Source: Verrucomicrobiota bacterium (lineage in GTDB: Bacteria > Verrucomicrobiota > Verrucomicrobiia > Limisphaerales > UBA1100). Taken from it: a stretch of 9,192 nt of DNA. The notes beneath the pieces were generated by a model that was not told where the DNA came from, did no database searches, and saw only the letters and a program-made list of their open reading frames with translations. The DNA is taken from positions 1 to 9,192 of the forward strand of contig JAPKDK010000104.1 of the NCBI GenBank assembly GCA_028872645.1, read 5' to 3'. The stretch's first letter is position 1. Each line of letters begins with the position of its first letter. Shown here piece by piece: positions 1 through 5,691 of the stretch. The position numbers and the translations under genes were made by a program.

Positions 1-57
1 CCTCTCCGCGGGGCAACCCGCGCAGACAAAATTCGGCTTACAGCCCTTCCAAGGTTA
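1..57 (+). ncRNA. rnpB: RNase P RNA, 3' end (partial)
   Basis: This is probably the 3' end of the catalytic RNA of ribonuclease P, which matures tRNA 5' ends. Seen: positions 25-40 read GACAAAATTCGGCTTA, which matches the near-universal 3' core (the strand of helix P4) in bacterial RNase P RNA; the E. coli equivalent is GACAGAACCCGGCTTA. Just before it is a perfect 6-bp hairpin (7-12 with 17-22) closed by a GCAA tetraloop. It sits where many bacterial RNase P RNAs carry helix P19, between the 3' strand of P2 and P4. The bases after CGGCTTA, about 41-57, would be the 3' strand of P1. Its 5' partner lies outside the window, so the exact 3' end is a guess. No T-tract terminator follows. The assignment rests on motif recognition from memory. 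Confidence 0.7.
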
Positions 58-111
58 TTTTGGTGAGCACGAATGGGATGTTTGCCGTCAAGCTTCGCAA
101 GAGAATTGCTT

Positions 112-1347
112 ATGAAAAACATTACAATTTCTAACTTCCTCATCGGTGCGCTGGCCTTGAGTACTCTTGGGAGCCCTCCAAGCGATGGCGGGCCAAAGCC
201 AGTTCCAACAGAAAACCTGACTCAAATTAAATGTGACATCCGAAGTTGGGCCGGCGAGTGGGAAACAAATTGGGGAGTGATGAAACTGAAATTCGATGAT
301 GAAAAATTCAGTGGCAATTACGGCCCATCGAAACACGCGGTTCGCGGCAGTTTTGATCCGAAATCGCCCTGCGTGTTGCGGGGAGTTTGGCAGCACACGA
401 ATAGTGGTTTCACAGGGCGGTTCACCTTCCGCATCACTGAGGCGAAAACCTTCAAAGGAAATTGGAGCTCGGGCAATGCCGATCTGGATGTCGCGGGCAG
501 CCCGTGGACCGGCAAGCGTAGGGTCGCTCCGGTGGTGGCTTTGCCAAAAAACATTACGCCCGCCCAACTGAAACTGGAGCACTCCAAACATCGGGCCAAG
601 TTGAATTCAGAATATCGGAAGGCGTATCGCGGAATCTTAAATGCGCAGATCGCCGAAGTGACGGCGTTGCGGAAAATATATTCGCAGCAGAGAGACAATC
701 AAAAGGCCGCGGATGCCACGCGAATGCTGGCGGAGCTGCGTCGGCTTCTCGGTTCTTTGCCACCCGAAGAAAAGGAAATGCCTCCCGAGGAACCGGGGCC
801 CGATGGTCCGGGCCTTATCAAGGATACCAAACTTGAAGCCGCTGTCCGCAAGGCACTGGGCAAACCGCGCGGAGTCATCACGCCAAGCGACCTCGCTTCA
901 CTAAAAAAACTGGAGGCATCTTTCCTGGGCATCACCGACATTAGCGGTCTGGAGCACGCGACTAATTTGACCCACCTGAATCTGTCCAACAACCCCATCG
1001 CCGACATCACTCCGCTGAGCGGGCTGATCCAGTTGAAACGACTGCTGCTTTATAAAGTCCGTATCTCCGATTTGAAACCGCTGGCGGATTTAACAAACGT
1101 GGAGTTCGTCACCTTCTGGGAAACAAACGTGAGCGACCTCTTGCCATTGAAGAGCTGGAAGAAACTGAAATTCATCGAGCTCCGCCTCACCAAAATGACC
1201 GACTGCACGCCGCTTCACGATCTACCCAAACTGAAATCTCTGTCAACAAATCGAAGGCTCATCAGCGACGAACAAGAGGCCCAACTCAAGCAAGCCCTCC
1301 CCAACTGCAAACTTGAAATCGAGAAAAGAAATCTTCAGTGCCAATAA
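112..1347 (+). CDS. Secreted leucine-rich-repeat protein with N-terminal beta-rich domain
   Basis: A 411-residue exported protein of unknown function. Residues 1-20 look like a Sec signal peptide (short basic start, then FLIGALALSTLG). Residues 45-136 are rich in G, W and alternating hydrophobics (GEWETNW, GVW, GNW, WTGKR), suggesting a small beta-barrel or calycin-like domain. Residues 150-215 are charged and helical, probably a coiled coil. A P/E-rich linker (217-234) leads to an internalin-like LRR domain with four exact 22-residue repeats at 280-301, 302-323, 324-345 and 346-367, plus a degenerate fifth. LRRs of this type usually bind proteins; no catalytic motif is visible. An in-frame ATG at 73 has a better ribosome-binding site (GGTGAG, 62-67), but it would put 13 extra residues before the signal peptide, so 112 is preferred with reservation. 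It starts just after rnpB, and DUF1501 follows after 68 bp. Confidence 0.8.
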   Translation: MKNITISNFLIGALALSTLGSPPSDGGPKPVPTENLTQIKCDIRSWAGEWETNWGVMKLKFDDEKFSGNYGPSKHAVRGSFDPKSPCVLRGVWQHTNSGFTGRFTFRITEAKTFKGNWSSGNADLDVAGSPWTGKRRVAPVVALPKNITPAQLKLEHSKHRAKLNSEYRKAYRGILNAQIAEVTALRKIYSQQRDNQKAADATRMLAELRRLLGSLPPEEKEMPPEEPGPDGPGLIKDTKLEAAVRKALGKPRGVITPSDLASLKKLEASFLGITDISGLEHATNLTHLNLSNNPIADITPLSGLIQLKRLLLYKVRISDLKPLADLTNVEFVTFWETNVSDLLPLKSWKKLKFIELRLTKMTDCTPLHDLPKLKSLSTNRRLISDEQEAQLKQALPNCKLEIEKRNLQCQ

Positions 1348-1404
1348 CACCGGCACCTCAACATTTTTCCTTACAAAACAGTTCACGTCTGCTATCATCT
1401 CTTC

Positions 1405-1409
1405 GGAGG
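1405..1409 (+). promoter_or_regulatory. Shine-Dalgarno site of the DUF1501 gene
   Basis: GGAGG lies six bases before the ATG at 1416. It is the only strong Shine-Dalgarno sequence ahead of a start codon in this window. It decides the start: the open frame extends upstream to an ATG at 1338, but 1416 has this site and begins exactly at the Tat signal MLRRDFLK. Confidence 0.75.
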
Positions 1410-1415
1410 CAAGAA

Positions 1416-2771
1416 ATGCTGCGGCGAGATTTTTTGAAACTGAGCTTGGGTGGTTTGGCGTTGCCGGATTTACTGGCATTGCGCGCCCGTGCCGGTGATG
1501 GCCCGGGCGGGTTCGGCAAGGCCAAGAGATGCATCGTGCTTTTTTGTTGGGGCGGCATTAGTCATCTGGACACGTTTGACCTCAAGCCCAACGCCCCCTC
1601 GAACATTCGCGGCACCTTCAAGGAAATCTCCACCACCGTGCCCGGCATTCGCATTGGCGAACATCTGCCCGGTTTCGCGCGTACCATGAAACACTGGGCC
1701 ATCGTGCGTAGCGCGCATCACAACGCGCCCAGTCATCGCTCCGGCGCGTACTGGAATCTCACCGGTCATCAGCCGCAGAATCTCGCCGGCAATTGGCCCG
1801 CATCGCGCGCGGATTGGCCGTGCCTCGGTTCGATGATTTGGCAAGCCAAGGGCGCAACGAAAAATGCTTTGCCCGGTGCAGTGGCACTGCCGTATACAAT
1901 TTACGATGGCGGCGTGGCCAATGGCCAGGACGCCGGCTTCCTCGGTATGGGAATGGATCCGGCAGTGTTTCGGCCAACGGGCGAGAGCTTGAAAATTTAC
2001 CAAGGTAAATCCCCGTCATCCGGCCGCATCGATCTTGGCTTGCCCAAGGGCGTGAGCCGCCAGCGATTGGGGCAGCGACGTGGCTTGATTCGTGGGTTCG
2101 GGAAAACGAAAGGCTCGGCCTTCAAACTGGAAGCCGAGGCAATGACGCGCTCCCGCGAGATGGCGCTGGACATGCTGCTTAATCCCACCGTGCACGCGGC
2201 GTTTGACTTGGAGAAAGAACCGCGCGCGCTTCGCGAAAAATACGGCATGCACATCTGCGGCCAAAGCGTGCTCACCGCCCGCCGCCTCACCGAGGTCGGT
2301 GTGCCCGTGGCCACCGTCTATTGTGCCGCCGGCGATCTCAATGGCTCAAGTGGATCCCATTTCGACACGCACGCGGATAATTTTAACAAACTAAAAAACA
2401 ATATGCTGCCGCCCTTCGACCAAGCCGCCTCGGCGTTGGTGGAGGATTTGCGCGAACGCGGTCGCCTCGACGAGACGCTCATCGTGATGCTTACTGATTT
2501 TGGCCGTACGCCGCAAATCAACAAAGGCGCCGGGCGTGATCATTTTTCCGGTGTGTACTCGGCCGTCTTTGCCGGCGGTGGCATTCGCGGCGGACAGATT
2601 TACGGCAAGTCCAACGCCATCGGCTTCGAACCTGCCGAGCACGCTTGCGGCCCTCCCGATCTGCACGCCACCATTTTTCACGCGCTCGGCATCGACCCCG
2701 ATCATATGATTTACGATGCCGACAATCGCCCCTTGCCCCTTTGCGACGGCAAACCGTTGCCGCTTTTTTAG
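1416..2771 (+). CDS. DUF1501 family Tat-exported protein (alkaline phosphatase/sulfatase-like fold)
   Basis: A 451-residue member of the DUF1501 family (PF07394), common in Planctomycetes and Verrucomicrobia and related to the alkaline-phosphatase/sulfatase superfamily. The substrate is unknown. Seen: a twin-arginine signal (RRDFLKLSLGG, residues 3-13) with a possible cleavage site after RARA (23-26), then family blocks: LFCWGGISHLDTFDLKP (42-58), APSHRSGAYWNLTGHQP (104-120), GSHFDTHADNF (313-323), LTDFGRTPQ (359-367), GRDHFSG (373-379) and GPPDLHATIFHALG (412-425). The D and H residues in these blocks (H50, D52, D361, H376, H417) are the likely metal or active-site positions, by analogy with the superfamily. 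Length is normal and the reading frame intact. In PVC genomes such genes usually sit beside a DUF1549/DUF1553 cytochrome-like partner; none lies next to it here. The family call is firm; the enzymatic role is not known. Confidence 0.93.
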   Translation: MLRRDFLKLSLGGLALPDLLALRARAGDGPGGFGKAKRCIVLFCWGGISHLDTFDLKPNAPSNIRGTFKEISTTVPGIRIGEHLPGFARTMKHWAIVRSAHHNAPSHRSGAYWNLTGHQPQNLAGNWPASRADWPCLGSMIWQAKGATKNALPGAVALPYTIYDGGVANGQDAGFLGMGMDPAVFRPTGESLKIYQGKSPSSGRIDLGLPKGVSRQRLGQRRGLIRGFGKTKGSAFKLEAEAMTRSREMALDMLLNPTVHAAFDLEKEPRALREKYGMHICGQSVLTARRLTEVGVPVATVYCAAGDLNGSSGSHFDTHADNFNKLKNNMLPPFDQAASALVEDLRERGRLDETLIVMLTDFGRTPQINKGAGRDHFSGVYSAVFAGGGIRGGQIYGKSNAIGFEPAEHACGPPDLHATIFHALGIDPDHMIYDADNRPLPLCDGKPLPLF

Positions 2772-2783
2772 TTCACAACCTGC

Positions 2784-2812
2784 ACTTGCCAAATTGCCGC
2801 GCTATGGCAAGT
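2784..2812 (+). other. Inverted repeat between the DUF1501 stop and the next start
   Basis: ACTTGCCA (2784-2791) and TGGCAAGT (2805-2812) form a perfect 8-bp stem with a 13-base loop. Only three T follow, so it is a poor rho-independent terminator. It ends seven bases before the ATG at 2820, exactly where a ribosome-binding site would be, and no Shine-Dalgarno sequence is visible there. It could be a weak terminator or attenuator for the DUF1501 transcript, a translational control hairpin for the next gene, or chance. Confidence 0.35.
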
Positions 2813-2819
2813 TTGCGCT

Positions 2820-3272
2820 ATGAAAACAATCGCCGCCGTTGCCATTCTGTTTAGCCTGTCCACCGCTATCTTTGCCCAAGCCGCGCCGAAAGCACCCAAG
2901 CCGCCCATCAAATTAATTCACAAACCCATAGCGATGACGGCGCATCGTTTGGAGTTTCAAGTGGCGGATCAGACTTTTTTTGTGAACTCCATTGGCGGCA
3001 ATTTCGCGCTCAATATGGCGCACACCTCTCCCAATGACGAACGCGCCTTCACAATCCAAGGCGAATTTCTCCCCGGCGCGGGCGCGGCGGCGGGGATGTT
3101 GGAATTCAAAGCCACGCTGATGGAAAGCAATCTCGATGACGGCGCCGAAGGCAACTACACTTGCCAAGGCAGCACCACCCTCAAAAAAGGCCAAGCCCAA
3201 CAACTCGCGACACTCGGCCATCACGTGCTGTCGCTGACGGTGAAGGATGTGGAGATAAAAAAAAATAATTAA
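2820..3272 (+). CDS. Small secreted protein of unknown function
   Basis: A 150-residue protein that I do not recognise. Residues 1-21 are a convincing Sec signal peptide (MKTIAAVAILFSLSTAIFAQA) with cleavage likely after FAQA, followed by a proline/lysine linker (APKAPKPP). The mature part (about 35-148) alternates hydrophobic and polar residues with many glycines and no long helix, so a small beta-sandwich is plausible. It contains a single cysteine (in NYTCQG) and no catalytic signature. It ends with KKNN, encoded by an A-rich tract that serves as the T-tract of the opposing gene's terminator. Its stop codon interlocks with that of the convergent GHL10 gene. The start has no Shine-Dalgarno sequence and directly follows the 2784-2812 inverted repeat. 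The signal peptide and intact frame make it a credible gene. Confidence 0.7.
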   Translation: MKTIAAVAILFSLSTAIFAQAAPKAPKPPIKLIHKPIAMTAHRLEFQVADQTFFVNSIGGNFALNMAHTSPNDERAFTIQGEFLPGAGAAAGMLEFKATLMESNLDDGAEGNYTCQGSTTLKKGQAQQLATLGHHVLSLTVKDVEIKKNN

Positions 3273-3304
3273 CGCCGCCCCAGCACCGTCGGTGGGCTGG
3301 CGTT
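3257..3304 (-). terminator. Rho-independent terminator of the GHL10 gene
   Basis: Read leftward, the last codons and stop of the GHL10 gene form an imperfect hairpin. AACGCC (3271-3276) pairs with GGCGTT (3299-3304), and CACC (3284-3287) with GGTG (3291-3294), with a small internal bulge between. After five intervening bases the minus strand has nine T (complement of the A run 3257-3265). This fits an intrinsic terminator built partly inside the coding end. On the plus strand the T-tract would be on the wrong side, so it should act only leftward. Confidence 0.55.
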
Positions 3305-4744
3305 GCCCGCGCGGTCGATAGCGGTAAGGGCGATGTACTCAGGAAGTCCGGTGCCGGCGCGAACTACTCCGGCCAGTTGACTGGCGGGCAGCACTTGCGA
3401 ATGCCATTGGCCTTTCACGCGGATTTGAAACAGCCAACGCCGGATGGGCTCGTCCGGTGTCGCGCGCCAGGTGAGGATGACTTGGCGGCGGGCGGCGTCC
3501 CACTTGGATCCTACCGAAGGCGCTTTGGGCGCGCGATTGTCCAGCCACGGCGAGGCGGGGGGCAGGGCGGGTTGGCTATAAATTCCGCGCTGCAACATCG
3601 CGCCCAAGTCGCCGTCATTTTTGGCCAGTGCGCTGATGTTCCAATGGATGTTTCCCGTGACGCCGGGATGACGGCGGGTGAGGTTGATTTGCGAGAGGAA
3701 TTCTTTCGCCTTCCAGGTTTTTACTTTGGCGGTGTTGATGCCCGGCCAGAGGTGTCGGCGTTTGGGGTTTTGTTCGTGCCACCATTGCATCAGCACGGGG
3801 TAGGCTTGCTCGGTGTCGGCGATTTGCCAGTAGAGCTGCGGCGCGCAGTAATCGAGCCAACCCTCGCGCAGCCACAATCGCGCATCGGCATACAGTTCGT
3901 CGTAAGCGTCGAGGCCCTTGATTTGTTCGGGATGACCGGGACGCCAAATGCCGAAGGGGCTCACGCCGAATTTCACCCACGGTTTCACGCGATGAACTTC
4001 GGTGTTGATTTGGCGAATGAAATTATTGATGTGCATTCGCCGCCAATCGTTGCGGGCCAAATTGCCGCGAAATTTTTTCCAACTCGCATCATCCGGAAAC
4101 GCCGTGCGTTTTGCATCGGGATAAGGATAAAAATAATCATCGATGTGAATCCCATCCACATCGTAGCGCTGCACCACATCAAGAATCACCCGCAGCGAAT
4201 GCGCGCGCGCGGCGGGCTCGGCGGGGTCCAGCCATTGGAAGCCGTTGTAGGCTTTCACAATCGCCGGCTGTGTGCGGCTGATGTGGTTCATGGCCACCGC
4301 GCTCTTTGCGCCTTTGTAGCGCGCGCGATACGGATTGAACCACGCGTGGAGTTCCATTCCCTGCCGATGCGCCTCGCCGATGGCAAACGCCAGCGGATCC
4401 CACACCGGTCGCGGTGCTTTCCCCATTTTCCCCGTGAGATATTCCGACCACGGTTCAATTTTGGAAACATAAAGCGCATCACACGCCGGCCGTACTTGAA
4501 AGATCACGCAATTGAGCCGCAACGCCGCTGCGCGCCCGATGAGGGTGCGCAATTCTTTTTGCTGTTGGGAGGTGGTGAGGTTCGGATGCGAGGGCCAATC
4601 GATGTTGTTGACCGTGGCAATCCACGCGCCGCGAAACTCGCGCTGAAGTGGCGCGACCTTCACGCCCGCGACGGGGCGGAACGAGATGTTCGCCGCCGAC
4701 AAAGTCAGTGCGGTCAACAGAAAGATGCCTCCAAAGCGTAACAC
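3269..4744 (-). CDS. GHL10-family (YngK/DigH-like) glycoside hydrolase-like protein, exported
   Basis: A 491-residue protein of the glycosyl-hydrolase-like 10 family (GHL10, PF02638), a TIM-barrel group that includes B. subtilis YngK and E. coli DigH (YddW). DigH cleaves glycan strands of peptidoglycan stripped of stem peptides; that activity here is only inferred. Seen: signal peptide at 1-18 (FGGIFLLTALTLSAA), then FRGAWIATVNNIDWPS (37-52), HAWFNPYRA (133-141), the hallmark DGIHIDDYFYPYPD (197-210) with acidic D202/D203, GVSPFGIWRPG (260-270) and DYCAPQLYWQ (298-307). Residues about 400-490 (APKAPSVG to LTAIDRAGNASPP) look like a fibronectin-III-like domain, often a carbohydrate- or wall-facing module. 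The start is GTG at 4744 with no Shine-Dalgarno; a shorter form would lose the signal peptide. It is transcribed alone, with its own candidate promoter and terminator. Confidence 0.92.
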   Translation of the reverse strand: MLRFGGIFLLTALTLSAANISFRPVAGVKVAPLQREFRGAWIATVNNIDWPSHPNLTTSQQQKELRTLIGRAAALRLNCVIFQVRPACDALYVSKIEPWSEYLTGKMGKAPRPVWDPLAFAIGEAHRQGMELHAWFNPYRARYKGAKSAVAMNHISRTQPAIVKAYNGFQWLDPAEPAARAHSLRVILDVVQRYDVDGIHIDDYFYPYPDAKRTAFPDDASWKKFRGNLARNDWRRMHINNFIRQINTEVHRVKPWVKFGVSPFGIWRPGHPEQIKGLDAYDELYADARLWLREGWLDYCAPQLYWQIADTEQAYPVLMQWWHEQNPKRRHLWPGINTAKVKTWKAKEFLSQINLTRRHPGVTGNIHWNISALAKNDGDLGAMLQRGIYSQPALPPASPWLDNRAPKAPSVGSKWDAARRQVILTWRATPDEPIRRWLFQIRVKGQWHSQVLPASQLAGVVRAGTGLPEYIALTAIDRAGNASPPTVLGRR

Positions 4745-4750
4745 GCGGCG

Positions 4751-4779
4751 AGGATAGGGGGGGGGAGATCAATTATCAA
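4751..4779 (-). promoter_or_regulatory. Candidate sigma-70-type promoter of the GHL10 gene with G9/C9 spacer
   Basis: On the minus strand TTGATA (4779-4774) and TATCCT (4756-4751) are separated by exactly 17 bases. They match the -35 and -10 consensus at five and four of six positions. Nine of the 17 spacer bases are a homopolymer (G run 4757-4765 on the plus strand). Transcription would begin near 4744, on or next to the GTG start, implying a leaderless or almost leaderless message; that agrees with the absent ribosome-binding site. This is prediction from sequence only. Confidence 0.4.
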
Positions 4780-4789
4780 TGATCATTGA
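4776..4789. promoter_or_regulatory. Perfect 14-bp palindrome in the divergent intergenic region (possible operator)
   Basis: TCAATGATCATTGA is its own reverse complement. It overlaps the candidate -35 box of the leftward GHL10 promoter and lies about 35 bases before the rightward CcsA-like start. Its core, TGATCATT, recurs at 4826-4833. A dimeric repressor could bind here, but no regulator gene is in the window. Confidence 0.3.
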
Positions 4790-4824
4790 AACTCTGGCCA
4801 CTTTTGAAAATTGAAAATTGAATC

Positions 4825-5691
4825 TTGATCATTTTTCCCCCACTCTTCGTCCCCTTGGACTGGTGGACGAACAAAACTTATTTCTGCTGCGCTGTCACGT
4901 TGTACGGCATCGCGATGGTGTATTCCGTGTTCCTGTGGCGAAAGGGCTTTCGGCGGGATGACTGGGTGGTCTACGGAATACTCGTCGCGGGGTTGGTGCT
5001 GCACACGGTTGCGATGGTGAAGCGCGGCTTTTCGCTGGAGCGCTGCCCCATCACCAATCTCTACGAGGCCACGGCCTTTATCATGTGGACGATTGTGGCG
5101 GGCTATCTCGTGGCGGGCGTGTGGCAACGCTTTCGTTTCATTGGCGCGTTTGCCTCGCCCCTGTTGTTTGTGCTCGGCGTGTTCGCGTTGTTTCCTGATA
5201 TGGATCCAAAACTGCCCGCGGGCGAGTATGAATTTTCCGGCGCGCTCAGTAGTCTGCACAAGGCCCTGCTGCTTTTGGCCTTTGGCGGATTCGGCCTCAG
5301 CGCGGTGGGCGCGGCCATGTATCTCACGCAAGAACACGATTTGAAACTACATCGTTTCCGCGCCATCCTCTCCAAGCTGCCGCCACTGCAACGGCTCGAG
5401 TCTGCGATGGCCAAGCTACTTTGGATTGCCTTCGGGCTGCTCACGGCGGGGCTCATCGCGAGCAGCGCGTATTTGCATCAAGCCAAACAAGTTTGGTTTT
5501 CCACTGACCCCGAAATGCTTTGGACACTGGGCGTTTGGATTTTTTATCTCGTGCTGCTCATCGTGCAAGCGCGTCACGCGCAAGGTGGCAAACGCTTCGC
5601 GTGGGGCACGCTCGGAAGTTTTCTGTTTGTGATGCTCACCTTTTGGGGCGTGTACCTGTTGTCGCCGCTCCATCAAACCCCCGCACCGTGA
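4825..5691 (+). CDS. ccsA: CcsA/HemX-like cytochrome c assembly membrane protein
   Basis: A 288-residue polytopic membrane protein of the cytochrome c assembly family (PF01578), which includes haem-handling CcsA and the HemA-linked HemX. About eight hydrophobic segments are visible, starting at residues 19-37, 47-65, 84-100, 107-124, 145-166, 195-215, 232-248 and 260-280. Family features are the conserved histidines at H60 (LVLHTV), H145 (SLHKALLL) and H283 (SPLHQ), the CPITNLYEATAF block (74-85), and DPEMLWTLGVWIFY (228-241). The tryptophan-rich haem-binding WWD signature expected in true CcsA is reduced to VWFSTDPE (223-230), which leans toward a HemX-type role; no ccsB/resB is nearby. The start is uncertain: a stop at 4819 excludes anything further upstream, TTG at 4825 or 4855 would keep the first membrane segment, and ATG at 4915 would lose it. 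Its stop overlaps the hemA ATG by one base. Confidence 0.88.
   Translation: MIIFPPLFVPLDWWTNKTYFCCAVTLYGIAMVYSVFLWRKGFRRDDWVVYGILVAGLVLHTVAMVKRGFSLERCPITNLYEATAFIMWTIVAGYLVAGVWQRFRFIGAFASPLLFVLGVFALFPDMDPKLPAGEYEFSGALSSLHKALLLLAFGGFGLSAVGAAMYLTQEHDLKLHRFRAILSKLPPLQRLESAMAKLLWIAFGLLTAGLIASSAYLHQAKQVWFSTDPEMLWTLGVWIFYLVLLIVQARHAQGGKRFAWGTLGSFLFVMLTFWGVYLLSPLHQTPAP

Noticed and set aside
1370..1398. CTTACA and TATCAT spaced 17 bases apart ahead of the DUF1501 gene, promoter-like
   Set aside because: The implied transcript start would fall within the GGAGG ribosome-binding site at 1405-1409, leaving it incomplete, and the -35 box is weak.
1338..1415. Upstream extension of the DUF1501 protein from an ATG at 1338
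   Set aside because: It overlaps the end of the LRR gene, adds 26 residues before the Tat signal, and lacks the Shine-Dalgarno site found at 1416.
1470..2003. Open frame of 177 codons on the minus strand within the DUF1501 gene
   Set aside because: It lies wholly inside a conserved coding region and its translation shows no family features.
3377..4741. Open frame of 454 codons on the plus strand, antisense to the GHL10 gene
   Set aside because: The minus-strand protein has clear GHL10 motifs and a signal peptide. The antisense translation has no recognisable domain and arises from the high-GC codon pattern.
4786..4814. Rightward promoter for the haem operon (TTGAAA at 4786-4791)
   Set aside because: No acceptable -10 box occurs 16-18 bases downstream; the candidates AATTGA and ATTGAA are poor. 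The true promoter of this operon is not recognisable.
4783..5337. Open frame of 184 codons on the minus strand over the CcsA-like gene
   Set aside because: The plus strand encodes membrane segments with the family histidines. The minus product is charged low-complexity sequence typical of an antisense shadow of a membrane gene.
5520..5690. A 57-residue N-terminal extension of HemA from an ATG at 5520
   Set aside because: It overlaps the CcsA-like gene out of frame, and HemA family similarity begins exactly at the ATG at 5691, placing the catalytic cysteine at residue 50 as in E. coli.
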